Shown: positions 27,508 to 39,533 of the stretch, piece by piece
How positions within the stretch are numbered: the first letter of the stretch is position 1
How the letters are laid out: each line of letters opens with the position of its first letter
Source of the DNA: Amaranthus tricolor
Taxonomy: Eukaryota; Streptophyta; Magnoliopsida; Caryophyllales; Amaranthaceae
DNA length: 64,000 nucleotides
Direction of reading: 5' to 3'
Assembly: GCF_026212465.1 (NCBI RefSeq)
Contig: NC_080048.1
Location: 25,306,280-25,370,279 of the forward strand
Notes under the pieces: generated by a model
What the model saw: the letters and a program-made list of their open reading frames with translations, nothing else
Databases searched by the model: none
What the model was told of the DNA's origin: nothing
Translations under genes and position numbers: made by a program

Positions 27508-27883
27508 GTACTAAAACTTGGTTTTGATGCGAAACCGGGGCTGATTAAGGCCTTGGTTATGCAAGGATTAATGTTGTGCATATGCTTTGATTAATGACAC
27601 AGTCAAAAACTACAAATGATCATGAAAAGAACACGAAACAACCACAAACACTTAAACAAAATTCTGATCTAGCAAACTGTCGACTAGCCCTCCTTCGGCT
27701 CAGCTTCTAGGAGTCCACGGGGATTGTTAGAATGGTTTTAGGACATTGATAGCTAGATCCAAGTAACAAGATTCCATTTCCACTTTAGCCTAGGTCCTGG
27801 ATGCATAGGTTTGGTCTCCACGTGTCGTGCAAGGTGGTCTGGTCACTAGTTTGATGCTGTCAATTTCGCGTTTTTATTTTTCA
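27508..27883 (+). repeat. S10, subtype A, reference copy
   Basis: A clean 376-base subtype A unit. The first 35 or so bases align with the monomer start (GTACT-AAAACTTGG against GTAGGTCAAACATGG, then GATGCGAAAC against TATGCACGAAAC). The last 40 bases (GTCAATTTCGCG then a T-run then CAATTTCGCGCG) resemble the T-run and CpG part of the monomer. About 300 central bases have no monomer counterpart and are less AT-rich. The core holds a G-box-type CACGTG at 27,819-27,824, ATGATCAT and GTCGAC palindromes. No open frame, Pol III box pair or retroelement primer-binding site is convincing. The origin is unknown: it may be a diverged second satellite or an old insertion captured by the array. Confidence 0.95.
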
Positions 27884-29935
27884 ATTTCGCGCGTAAAGTA
27901 GGTCAAACAAGGTTTGTTATGCACGAAACTTGGCACACAACACTATTTGGCATATATTATTGTGTTTAAATGGTTATACTTGATAATAATAGTCATATGC
28001 TAGAAATTAGAAGTTAAGTTGCGATTTTATGCGTTTTTAAGCGTTTTTGTCAATTTCGCGCGTAAAGTAGGTCAAACATGGTTTGTTATGCACGAAACTT
28101 GGCACACAACACTATTTGGCATATATTATTGTGTTGAAATGGTTATACTTGATAATAATAGTCATATGCTAGAAATTAGAAGTTAAGTTGCGATTTTATG
28201 CGTTTTTAAGCGTTTTTGTAAATTTCGCGCGTAAAGTAGGTCAAACATGGTTTGTTATGCACGAAACTTGGCACACAACACTATTTGGCATATATTATTG
28301 TGTTGAAATGGTTATACTTGATAATAATAGTCATATGCTTGAAATTAGAAGTTAAGTTGCGATTTTATGGGTTTTTAAGCGTTTTTGTCAATTTCGCGCG
28401 TAAAGTAGGTCAAACATGGTTTGTTATGCACGAAACTTGGCACACAACACTATTTGGCATATATTATTGTGTTGAAATGGTTAGACTTGATAATAATACT
28501 CATATGCTAGAAATTAGAAGTTAAGTTGCGATTTTATGCGTTTTTAAGCGTTTTTGTCAATTTCGCGCGTAAAGTAGGTCAAACATGGTTTGTTATGCAC
28601 GAAACTTGGCACACAACACTATTTGGCATATATTATTGTGTTGAAATGGTTATACTTGATAATAATAGTCATATGCTAGAAATTAGAAGTTAAGTTGCGA
28701 TTTTATGCGTTTTTAAGCGTTTTTGTAAATTTCGCGCGTAAAGTAGGTCAAACATGGTTTGTTATGCACGAAACTTGGCACACAACACTATTTGGCATAT
28801 ATTATTGTGTTGAAATGGTTATACTTGATAATAATAGTCATATGCTTGAAATTAGAAGTTAAGTTGCGATTTTATGGGTTTTTAAGCGTTTTTGTCAATT
28901 TCGCGCGTAAAGTAGGTCAAACATGGTTTGTTATGCACGAAACTTGGCACACAACACTATTTGGCATATATTATTGTGTTGAAATGGTTAGACTTGATAA
29001 TAATACTCATATGCTAGAAATTAGAAGTTAAGTTGCGATTTTATGCGTTTTTAAGCGTTTTTGTCAATTTCGCGCGTAAAGTAGGTCAAACATGGTTTGT
29101 TATGCACGAAACTTGGCACACAACACTATTTGGCATATATTATTGTGTTGAAATGGTTAGACGTGATAATAAAAGTCATATGCTAGAAATTAGAAGTTAA
29201 GTTGCGATTTTATGCGTTTTTAAGCGTTTTTGTCAATTTCGCGCGTAAAGTAGGTCAAACATGGTTTGTTATGCACGAAACTTGGCACACAACACTATTT
29301 GGCATATATTATTGTGTTGAAATGGTTAGACTTCATAATAATAGTCATATGCTAGAAATTTGAAGTTAAGTTACGATTTTATGCGTTTTTAAGCGTTTTT
29401 GTCAATTTCGCGCGTAAAGTAGGTCAAACATGGTTTGTTATGCACGAAACTTGGCACACAACACTATTTGGCATATATTATTTTGTTGAAATGGTTATAC
29501 TTTATAATAATAGTCATATGCTAGAAATTAGAAGTTAAGTTGCGATTTTATGCGTTTTTAAGCGTTTTTAAGCGTTTTTGTCAATTTCGCGCGTAAAGTA
29601 GGTCAAACATGGTTTGTTTTGCACGAAACTTGGCACACAACACTATTTGGCATATATTATTTTGTTGAAATGGTTATACTTTAAAATAATAGTCATATGC
29701 TAGAAATTAGAAGTTAAGTTGCGATTTTATGGGTTTTTAAGCGTTTTTGTCAATTTCGCGCGTAAAGTAGGTCAAACATGGTTTGTTATGCACGAAACTT
29801 GGCACACAACACTATTTGGCATATATTATTGTGTTGAAATGGTTAGAATTGATAATAATAGTCATATGCTAGAAATTAGAAGTTAAGTTGCGATTTTATG
29901 CGTTTTTAAGCGTTTTTGTCAATTTCGCGCGTAAA
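27884..29935 (+). repeat. monomer block, 12 copies, with a three-monomer duplication
   Basis: Contains two tandem 507-base copies (about 28,020-28,526 and 28,527-29,033) that share private changes TTGTAAATTTCG, CATATGCTTGAAATT and AATACTCATATG. The identical 90-residue frames at 28,252-28,524 and 28,759-29,031 are read-through of this duplicate. At 29,551-29,580 a 10-base GCGTTTTTAA step is present one extra time. Confidence 0.95.
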
Positions 29936-30311
29936 GTACTAAAACTTGGTTTTGATGCGAAACCGGGGCTGATTAAGGCCTTGGTTATGCAAGGATTAAT
30001 GTTGTGCATATGCTTTGATTAATGACACAGTCAAAAACTACAAATGATCATGAAAAGAACACGAAACAACCACAAACACTTAAACAAAATTCTGATCTAG
30101 CAAACTGTCGACTAGCCCTCCTTCGGCTCAGCTTCTAGGAGTCCACGGGGATTGTTAGAATGGTTTTAGGACATTGATAGCTAGATCCAAGTAACAAGAT
30201 TCCATTTCCACTTTAGCCTAGGTCCTGGATGCATAGGTTTGGTCTCCACGTGTCGTGCAATGTGGTCTGGTCACTAGTTTGATGCTGTCAATTTCGCGTT
30301 TTTATTTTTCA
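29936..30311 (+). repeat. S11, subtype A, last of its kind
   Basis: Subtype A at 376 bases with one private change, GTGCAATGTGG. All S units to the right belong to B, C or mixtures, so the array changes character after this unit. Confidence 0.95.
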
Positions 30312-33028
30312 ATTTCGCGCGTAAAGTAGGTCAAACAAGGTTTGTTATGCACGAAACTTGGCACACAACACTATTTGGCATATATTATTGTGTTTAAATG
30401 GTTATACTTGATAATAATAGTCATATGCTAGAAATTAGAAGTTAAGTTGCGATTTTATGCGTTTTTAAGCGTTTTTGTCAATTTCGCGCGTAAAGTAGGT
30501 CAAACATGGTTTGTTATGCACGAAACTTGGCACACAACACTATTTGGCATATATTATTGTGTTGAAATGGTTATACTTGATAATAATAGTCATATGCTAG
30601 AAATTAGAAGTTAAGTTGCGATTTTATGCGTTTTTAAGCGTTTTTGTCAATTTCGCGCGTAAAGTAGGTCAAACATGGTTTGTTATGCACGAAACTTGGC
30701 ACACAACACTATTTGGCATATATTATTGTGTTGAAATGGTTATACTTGATAATAATAGTCATATGCTAGAAATTAGAAGTTAAGTTGCGATTTTATGGGT
30801 TTTTAAGCGTTTTTGTCAATTTCGCGCGTAAAGTAGGTCAAACATGGTTTGTTATGCACGAAACTTGGCACACAACACTATTTGGCATATATTATTGTGT
30901 TGAAATGGTTAGACTTGATAATAATAGTCATATGCTAGAAATTAGAAGTTAAGTTGCGATTTTATGCGTTTTTAAGCGTTTTTGTCAATTTCGCTCGTAA
31001 AGTAGGTCAAACATGGTTTGTTATGCACGAAACTTGGCACACAACACTATTTGGCATATATTATTGTGTTGAAATGGTTAGACGTGATAATAAAAGTCAT
31101 ATACTAGAAATTAGAAGTTAAGTTGCGATTTTATGCGTTTTTAAGCGTTTTTGTCAATTTCGCGCGTAAAGTAGGTCAAACATGGTTTGTTATGCACGAA
31201 ACTTGGCACACAACACTATTTGGCATATATTATTGTGTTGAAATGGTTAGACTTGATAATAATAGTCATATGCTAGAAATTAGAAGTTAAGTTACGATTT
31301 TATGCGTTTTTAAGCGTTTTTGTCAATTTCGCGCGTAAAGTAGGTCAAACATGGTTTGTTATGCACGAAACTTGGCACACAACACTATTTGGCATATATT
31401 GTTTTGTTGAAATGGTTATACTTTATAATAATAGTCATATGCTAGAAATTAGAAGTTAAGTTGCGATTTTATGCGTTTTTAAGCGTTTTTGTCAATTTCG
31501 CGCGTAAAGTAGGTCAAACATGGTTTGTTTTGCACGAAACTTGGCACACAACACTATTTGGCATATATTATTGTGTTGAAATGGTTAGACTTGATAATAA
31601 TAGTCATATGCTAGAAATTAGAAGTTAAGTTGCGATTTTATGCGTTTTTAAGCGTTTTTGTCAATTTCGCTCGTAAAGTAGGTCAAACATGGTTTGTTAT
31701 GCACGAAACTTGGCACACAACACTATTTGGCATATATTATTGTGTTGAAATGGTTAGACGTGATAATAAAAGTCATATACTAGAAATTAGAAGTTAAGTT
31801 GCGATTTTATGCGTTTTTAAGCGTTTTTGTCAATTTCGCGCGTAAAGTAGGTCAAACATGGTTTGTTATGCACGAAACTTGGCACACAACACTATTTGGC
31901 ATATATTATTGTGTTGAAATGGTTAGACTTGATAATAATAGTCATATGCTAGAAATTAGAAGTTAAGTTACGATTTTATGCGTTTTTAAGCGTTTTTGTC
32001 AATTTCGCGCGTAAAGTAGGTCAAACATGGTTTGTTATGCACGAAACTTGGCACACAACACTATTTGGCATATATTGTTTTGTTGAAATGGTTATACTTT
32101 ATAATAATAGTCATATGCTAGAAATTAGAAGTTAAGTTGCGATTTTATGCGTTTTTAAGCGTTTTTGTCAATTTCGCGCGTAAAGTAGGTCAAACATGGT
32201 TTGTTTTGCACGAAACTTGGCACACAACACTATTTGGCATATATTATTTTGTTGAAATGGTTATACTTTATAATAATAGTCATATGCTAGAAATTAGAAG
32301 TTAAGTTGCGATTTTATGGGTTTTTAAGCGTTTTTGTCAATTTCGCGCGTAAAGTAGGTCAAATATGGTTTGTTATGCACGAAACTTGGCACACAACACT
32401 ATTTGGCATATATTATTGTTTTGAAATGGTTAGACTTGATAATAATAGTCATAATTAGAAATTAGAAGTTAAGTTACGATTTTATGTGTTTTTAAGCGTT
32501 TTTGTCCATTTCGCGCGTAAAGTAGGTCAAACATGGTTTGTTATGCACGAAACTTGGCACACAACACTATTTGGCATATATTTTTTTGTTGAAATGGTTA
32601 TACTTTATAATAATAGTCATATGCTAGAAATTAGAAGTTAAGTTGCGATTTTATGCGTTTTTAAGCGTTTTTGTCAATTTCGCGCGTAAAGTAGGTCAAA
32701 CATGGTTTGTTTTGCACGAAACTTGGCACACAACACTATTTGGCATATATTATTTTGTTGAAATGGTTATACTTTATAATAATAGTCATATGCTAGAAAT
32801 TAGAAGTTAAGTTGCGATTTTATGGGTTTTTAAGCGTTTTTGTCAATTTCGCGCGTAAAGTAGGTCAAAGTTGGTTTGTTATGCACGAAACTTGGCACAC
32901 AACACTATTTGGCATATATTATTGTGTTGAAATGGTTAGAATTGATAATAATAGTCATATGCTAGAAATTAGAAGTTAAGTTGCGATTTTATGCGTTTTT
33001 AAGCATTTTTGTCAATTTCGCGCGTAAA
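30312..33028 (+). repeat. monomer block, 16 copies, with a four-monomer duplication
   Basis: Holds a 676-base tandem duplication of four monomers: private changes TTCGCTCGTAA (30,991 and 31,667), AAAAGTCATATACTAG and TATATTGTTTTG (31,401 and 32,077) recur exactly 676 apart. Further right, a copy with GTCATAATTAGAAATT near 32,450 and one with GTCAAAGTTGG near 32,865 start the pattern that precedes B units. Confidence 0.95.
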
Positions 33029-33404
33029 GTACTCAAAGTTGGTTTTGATGCGAAACCGGGGCTGATTAAGGCCTTGGTTATGAAAGGATTAATGTTGTGC
33101 GTAAGCTTTGATTAATGACACAGTCAAAAACTACAAATGATCATGAAAAGAACAGGAAACAACCACAAACACTTAAACAAAATTCTAATCTAGCAAACTG
33201 TCGACCAGCCCTCCTTCGACTCAGGTTCTAGGAGTCCACCGGGATTGTTAGAATGGATTTAGGACCTTGATAGCTAGATCCAAGTACCAAGATTCCATTT
33301 CCACTTTAGCCTAGGTCCTGGATGCATAGGTTTGGTCTCCACGTGTCGTGCAAGGTGGTCTGGTCACTAGTTTGATGCTATCAATTTCGCGTTTTTATTT
33401 TTCA
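33029..33404 (+). repeat. S12, subtype B (pairs with S13)
   Basis: First subtype B unit. B marks: ACTCAAA start, GTGCGTAAGC, AACAGGAAAC, CTAATCTAGC, CGACCAGCC, CGACTCAGG, CCACCGGG, GGACCTTG and AGTACCAAG. Private changes are TTATGAAAGG and GGATTTAGG. The 167-bp linker at 33,419-33,585 joins it to S13. Confidence 0.95.
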
Positions 33405-33585
33405 ATTTCGCGCGTAAAGTAGGTCAAAAATGGTTTGTTATGCACGAAACTTGGCACACAACACTATTTGGGATATTATTGTGTTGAAATGGTTAGAATT
33501 GATAATAATAGTCATATGCTAGAAATTAGAAGTTAAGTTGCAATTTTATGCGTTTTTATGCGTTTTTGTCAATTTCGCGCGTAAA

Positions 33586-33961
33586 GTACTCAAACTTGGT
33601 TTTGATGCGAAACCGGGGCCGATTAAGGCCTTGGTTATGCAAGGATTAATGTTGTGCGGAAGTTTTGATTAATGACACAGTCAAAAACAACAAATGATCA
33701 TGAAAAGAACACGAAACAACCACAATCACTTAAACAAAATTCTGATCTAGCAAACTGTCGACTAGCCCTCCTTCGGCTCAGCTTCTAGGAGTCCACGGGG
33801 ATTGTTAGAATGGTTTTAGGACATTGATAGCTAGATCCAAGTAACAAGATTCCATTTCCACTTTAGCCTAGGTCCTGGATGCATAGGTTTGGTCTCCATG
33901 TGTCGTGCAAGGTGGTCTGGTCACTAGTTTGATGCTGTCAATTTCGCGTTTTTATTTTTCA
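33586..33961 (+). repeat. S13, subtype C
   Basis: First subtype C unit. C marks: ACTCAAAC start, GGGGCCGATT, GTGCGGAAG and ACAATCACTT, while the rest (AACACGAAAC, CTGATCTAGC, CGGCTCAGC, CCACGGGG, AGTAACAAG) matches subtype A. CACGTG is changed to CATGTG, as in S16. Private: AAAACAACAAATG. Confidence 0.95.
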
Positions 33962-35664
33962 ATTTCGCGCGTAAAGTAGGTCAAACAAGGTTTGTTATGC
34001 ACGAAACTTGGCACACAACACTATTTGGCATATATTATTGTGTTGAAATGGTTATACTTGATAATAATAGTCATATGCTAGAAATTAGAAGTTAAGTTGC
34101 GATTTTATGCGTTTTTAAGCGTTTTTGTCAATTTCGCGCGTAAAGTAGGCCAAACATGGTTTGTTATGCACGAAACTTGGCACACAACACTATTTGGCAT
34201 ATATTATTGTGTTGAAATGGTTATACTTGATAATAATAGTCATATGCTAGAAATTAGAAGTTAAGTTGCGATTTTATGGGTTTTTAAGCGTTTTTGTCAA
34301 TTTCGCGCGTAAAGTAGGTCAAACATGGTTTGTTATGCACGAAACTTGGCACACAACACTATTTGGCATATATTATTGTGTTGAAATGGTTAGACTTGAT
34401 AATAATAGTCATATGCTAGAAATTAGAAGTTAAGTTGCGATTTTATGCGTTTTTAAGCGTTTTTGTCAATTTCGCGCGTAAAGTAGCTCAAACATGGTTT
34501 GTTATGCACGAAACTGGGCACACAACACTATTTGGCATGTATTATTGTGTTGAAATGGTTAGACTTGATAATAATAGTCATATGCTAGAAATTAGAAGTT
34601 AAGTTACGATTTTATGCGTTTTTAAGCGTTTTTGTCAATTTCGCGCGTAAAGTAGGTCAAACATGGTTTGTTATGCACGAAACTTGGCACACAACACTAT
34701 TTGGCATATATTATTGTGTTGAAATGGTTAGACTTGATAATAATAGTCATATGCTAGAAATTAGAAGTTAAGTTGCGATTTTATGCGTTTTTAAGCGTTT
34801 TTGTCAATTTCGCGCGTAAAGTAGGTCAAACATGGTTTGTTATGCACGAAACTTGGCACACAACACTATTTGGCATATATTATTGTGTTGAAATGGTTAG
34901 ACGTGATAATAAAAGTCATATACTAGAAATTAGAAGTTAAGTTGCGATTTTATGCGTTTTTAAGCGTTTTTGTCAATTTCGCGCGTAAAGTAGGTCAAAC
35001 ATGGTTTGTTATGCACGAAACTTGGCACACAAAACTATTTGGCATATATTATTGTTTTGAAATGGTTAGACTTGATAATAATAGTCATAATTCGAAATTA
35101 GAAGTTAAGTTACGATTTTATGCGTTTTTAAGCGTTTTTGTCCATTTCGCGCGTAAAGTAGGTCAAACATGGTTTGTTATGCACGAAACTTGGCACACAA
35201 CACTATTTGGCATATATTTTTTTGTTGAAATGGTTATACTTTATAATAATAGTCATATGCTAGAAATTAGAAGTTAAGTTGCGATTTTATGCGTTTTTAA
35301 GCGTTTTTGTCAATTTCGCGCGTAAAGTAGGTCAAACATGGTTTGTTTTGCACGAAACTTGGCACACAACACTATTTGGCATATATTATTTTGTTGAAAT
35401 GGTTATACTTTATAATAATAGTCATATGCTAGAAATTAGAAGTTAAGTTGCGATTTTATGGGTTTTTAAGCATTTTTGTCAATTTCGCGCGTAAAGTAGG
35501 TCAAAGTTGGTTTGTTATGCACGAAACTTGGCACACAACACTATTTGGCATATATTATTGTGTTGAAATGGTTAGAATTGATAATAATAGTCATATGCTA
35601 GAAATTAGAAGTTAAGTTGCGATTTTATGCGTTTTTAAGCGTTTTTGTCAATTTCGCGCGTAAA
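33962..35664 (+). repeat. monomer block, 10 copies
   Basis: Ten monomers. From about 34,647 this block is the left part of a 1,570-base tandem duplication. The 111-residue frame at 34,942-35,277 spans two monomers and is kept open by GTCATAATTCGAAATT near 35,085. It is not a gene. Confidence 0.95.
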
Positions 35665-36040
35665 GTACTCAAAGTTGGTTTTGATGCGAAACCGGGGCTG
35701 ATTAAGGCCTTGGTTATGCAAGGATTAATGTTGTGCGTAAGCTTTGATTAATGACACAGTCAAAAACTACAAATGATCATGAAAAGAACAGGAAACAACC
35801 ACAAACACTTAAACAAAATTCTAATCTAGCAAACTGTCGACCAGCCCTCCTTCGACTCAGGTTCTAGGAGTCCACCGGGATTGTTAGAATGGTTTTAGGA
35901 CCTTGATAGCTAGATCCAAGTACCAAGATTCCATTTCCACTTTAGCCTAGGTCCTGGATGCATAGGTTTGGTCTCCACGTGTCGTGCAAGGTGGTCTGGT
36001 CACTAGTTTGATGCTATCAATTTCGCGTTTTTATTTTTCA
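35665..36040 (+). repeat. S14, subtype B without a C partner
   Basis: Subtype B, near-identical to S15 1,570 bases to the right, with GATGCTATCAA at its end as in S12 and S15. The B-type linker follows, but the next unit is an ordinary monomer, not a C unit. Confidence 0.95.
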
Positions 36041-37234
36041 ATTTCGCGCGTAAAGTAGGTCAAAAATGGTTTGTTATGCACGAAACTTGGCACACAACAC
36101 TATTTGGGATATTATTGTGTTGAAATGGTTAGAATTGATAATAATAGTCATATGCTAGAAATTAGAAGTTAAGTTGCAATTTTATGCGTTTTTAAGCGTT
36201 TTTGTCAATTTCGCGCGTAAAGTAGGTCAAACATGGTTTGTTATGCACGAAACTTGGCACACAACACTATTTGGCATATATTATTGTGTTGAAATGGTTA
36301 GACTTGATAATAATAGTCATATGCTAGAAATTAGAAGTTAAGTTGCGATTTTATGCGTTTTTAAGCGTTTTTGTCAATTTCGCGCGTAAAGTAGGTCAAA
36401 CATGGTTTGTTATGCACGAAACTTGGCACACAACACTATTTGGCATATATTATTGTGTTGAAATGGTTAGACGTGATAATAAAAGTCATATACTAGAAAT
36501 TAGAAGTTAAGTTGCGATTTTATGCGTTTTTAAGCGTTTTTGTCAATTTCGCGCGTAAAGTAGGTCAAACATGGTTTGTTATGCACGAAACTTGGCACAC
36601 AAAACTATTTGGCATATATTATTGTTTTGAAATGGTTAGACTTGATAATAATAGTCATAATTAGAAATTAGAAGTTAAGTTACGATTTTATGCGTTTTTA
36701 AGCGTTTTTGTCCATTTCGCGCGTAAAGTAGGTCAAACATGGTTTGTTATGCACGAAACTTGGCACACAACACTATTTGGCATATATTTTTTTGTTGAAA
36801 TGGTTATACTTTATAATAATAGTCATATGCTAGAAATTAGAAGTTAAGTTGCGATTTTATGCGTTTTTAAGCGTTTTTGTCAATTTCGCGCGTAAAGTAG
36901 GTCAAACATGGTTTGTTTTGCACGAAACTTGGCACACAACACTATTTGGCATATATTATTTTGTTGAAATGGTTATACTTTATAATAATAGTCATATGCT
37001 AGAAATTAGAAGTTAAGTTGCGATTTTATGGGTTTTTAAGCGTTTTTGTCAATTTCGCGCGTAAAGTAGGTCAAAGTTGGTTTGTTATGCACGAAACTTG
37101 GCACACAACACTATTTGGCATATATTATTGTGTTGAAATGGTTAGAATTGATAATAATAGTCATATGCTAGAAATTAGAAGTTAAGTTGCGATTTTATGC
37201 GTTTTTAAGCGTTTTTGTCAATTTCGCGCGTAAA
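36041..37234 (+). repeat. linker plus six monomers
   Basis: Begins with the 167-bp linker (GGGATATTATTG, GTTGCAATTTT) and then continues as ordinary monomers from about 36,217. From there it repeats 34,647 onward at an offset of 1,570. Differences between the two copies are few (AATTCGAAATT against AATTAGAAATT; AAGCATTTTTG against AAGCGTTTTTG). Confidence 0.95.
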
Positions 37235-37610
37235 GTACTCAAAGTTGGTTTTGATGCGAAACCGGGGCTGATTAAGGCCTTGGTTATGCAAGGATTAATG
37301 TTGTGCGTAAGCTTTGATTAATGACACAGTCAAAAACTACAAATGATCATGAAAAGAACAGGAAACAACCACAAACACTTAAACAAAATTCTAATCTAGC
37401 AAACTGTCGACCAGCCCTCCTTCGACTCAGGTTCTAGGAGTCCACCGGGATTGTTAGAATGGTTTTAGGACCTTGATAGCTAGATCCAAGTACCAAGATT
37501 CCATTTCCACTTTAGCCTAGGTCCTGGATGCATAGGTTTGGTCTCCACGTGTCGTGCAAGGTGGTCTGGTCACTAGTTTGATGCTATCAATTTCGCGTTT
37601 TTATTTTTCA
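37235..37610 (+). repeat. S15, subtype B (pairs with S16)
   Basis: Subtype B, the second copy of S14 in the 1,570-base duplication. The linker to S16 reads CAAAAATGG, as after S12 and S14. Confidence 0.95.
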
Positions 37611-37791
37611 ATTTCGCGCGTAAAGTAGGTCAAAAATGGTTTGTTATGCACGAAACTTGGCACACAACACTATTTGGGATATTATTGTGTTGAAATGGTT
37701 AGAATTGATAATAATAGTCATATGCTAGAAATTAGAAGTTAAGTTGCAATTTTATGCGTTTTTAAGCGTTTTTGTCAATTTCGCGCGTAAA

Positions 37792-38167
37792 GTACTCAAA
37801 CTTGGTTTTGATGCGAAACCGGGGCCGATTAAGGCCTTGGTTATGCAAGGATTAATGTTGTGCGGAAGTTTTGATTAATGACACAGTCAAAAACTACAAA
37901 TGATCATGAAAAGAACACGAAACAACCACAATCACTTAAACAAAATTCTGATCTAGCAAACTGTCGACTAGCCCTCCTTCGGCTCAGCTTCTAGGAGTCC
38001 ACGGGGATTGTTAGAATGGTTTTAGGACATTGATAGCTAGATCAAAGTAACAAGATTCCATTTCCACTTTAGCCTAGGTCCTGGATGCATAGGTTTGGTC
38101 TCCATGTGTCGTGCAAGGTGGTCTGGTCACTAGTATGATGCTGTCAATTTCGCGTTTTTATTTTTCA
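37792..38167 (+). repeat. S16, subtype C
   Basis: Subtype C; CATGTG replaces CACGTG as in S13. Private: GATCAAAGTAAC and CTAGTATGATG. Confidence 0.95.
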
Positions 38168-39533
38168 ATTTCGCGCGTAAAGTAGGTCAAACAAGGTTTG
38201 TTATGCACGAAACTTGGCACACAACACTATTTGGCATATATTATTGTGTTGAAATGGTTATACTTGATAATAATAGTCATATGCTAGAAATTAGAAGTTA
38301 AGTTACGATTTTATGCGTTTTTAAGCGTTTTTGTCCATTTCGCGCGTAAAGTAGGTCAAACAGGGTTTGTTATGCACGAAACTTGGCACACAACACTATT
38401 TGGCATATATTATTGTGTTGAAATGGTTATACTTGATAATAATATTCATATGCTAGAAATTAGAAATTAAGTTGCGATTTTATGGGTTTTTAAGCGTTTT
38501 TGTCAATTTCGCGCGTAAAGTAGGTCAAACATGGTTTGTTATGCACGAAACTTGGCACACAACACTATTTGGCATATATTATTGTGTTGAAATGGTTAGA
38601 CTTGATAATAATAGTCATATGCTAGAAATTAGAAGTTAAGTTGCGATTTTATGCGTTTTTAAGCGTTTTTGTCAATTTCGCGCGTAAAGTAGGTCAAACA
38701 TGGTTTGTTATGCACGAAACTTGGCACACAACACTATTTGGCATATATTATTGTGTTGAAATGGTTATACTTGATAATAATAGTCATATGCTAGAAATTA
38801 GAAGTTAAGTTGCGATTTTATGGGTTTTTAAGCGTTTTTGTCAATTTCGCGCGTAAAGTAGGTCAAACATGGTTTGTTATGCACGAAACTGGGCACACAA
38901 CACTATTTGGCATATATTATTGTGTTGAAATGGTTAGACTTGATAATAATAGTCATATGCTAGAAATTAGAAGTTAAGTTACGATTTTATGCGTTTTTAA
39001 GCGTTTTTGTCCATTTCGCGCGTAAAGTAGGTCAAACATGGTTTGTTATGCACGAAACTTGGCACACAACACTATTTGGCATATATTATTTTGTTGAAAT
39101 GGTTATACTTTATAATAATAGTCATATGCTAGAAATTAGAAGTTAAGTTGCGATTTTATGCGTTTTTAAGCGTTTTTGTCAATTTCGCGCGTAAAGTAGG
39201 TCAAACATGGTTTGTTTTGCACGAAACTTGGCACACAACACTATTTGGCATATATTATTTTGTTGAAATGGTTATACTTTATAATAATAGTCATATGCTA
39301 GAAATTAGAAGTTAAGTTGCGATTTTATGGGTTTTTAAGCGTTTTTGTCAATTTCGCGCGTAAAGTAGGTCAAAGTTGGTTTGTTATGCACGAAACTTGG
39401 CACACAACACTATTTGGCATATATTATTGTGTTGAAATGGTTAGAATTGATAATAATAGTCATATGCTAGAAATTAGAAGTTAAGTTGCGATTTTATGCG
39501 TTTTTAAGCGTTTTTGTCAATTTCGCGCGTAAA
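38168..39533 (+). repeat. monomer block, 8 copies
   Basis: Eight monomers at almost exactly 8 x 169 bases. One copy has AATATTCATATG with AGAAATTAAG, a pair of markers found again near 40,741, 43,211, 45,341 and 49,611, always in the second monomer after a C-like or mixed S. The last copy before S17 has the GTCAAAGTTGG to AGAATTG pattern. Confidence 0.95.

Noticed and set aside
27520..27545. CENP-B box near the CGAAACCGGGG stretch of S
   Set aside because: The spacing of TTCG, A and CGGG required by the core motif is not met on either strand.
27508..27883. S as a solo LTR or MITE
   Set aside because: No terminal inverted repeat, no TG...CA ends with a short target duplication and no primer-binding site or polypurine tract; all copies share one insertion point, so independent transposition is excluded, although an old single insertion is not.
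28252..29031. Two identical 90-residue frames 507 bases apart, which could look like a duplicated gene pair
   Set aside because: They are the product of the three-monomer tandem duplication of the satellite; the identity is at the DNA level over the whole repeat, not limited to a coding part.
34942..35277. 111-residue reading frame, the longest in the window, with a repeated peptide
   Set aside because: It is two satellite monomers read in frame. The same peptide appears wherever a monomer happens to be open, indels break it freely, and no start context, codon bias or domain supports a protein.
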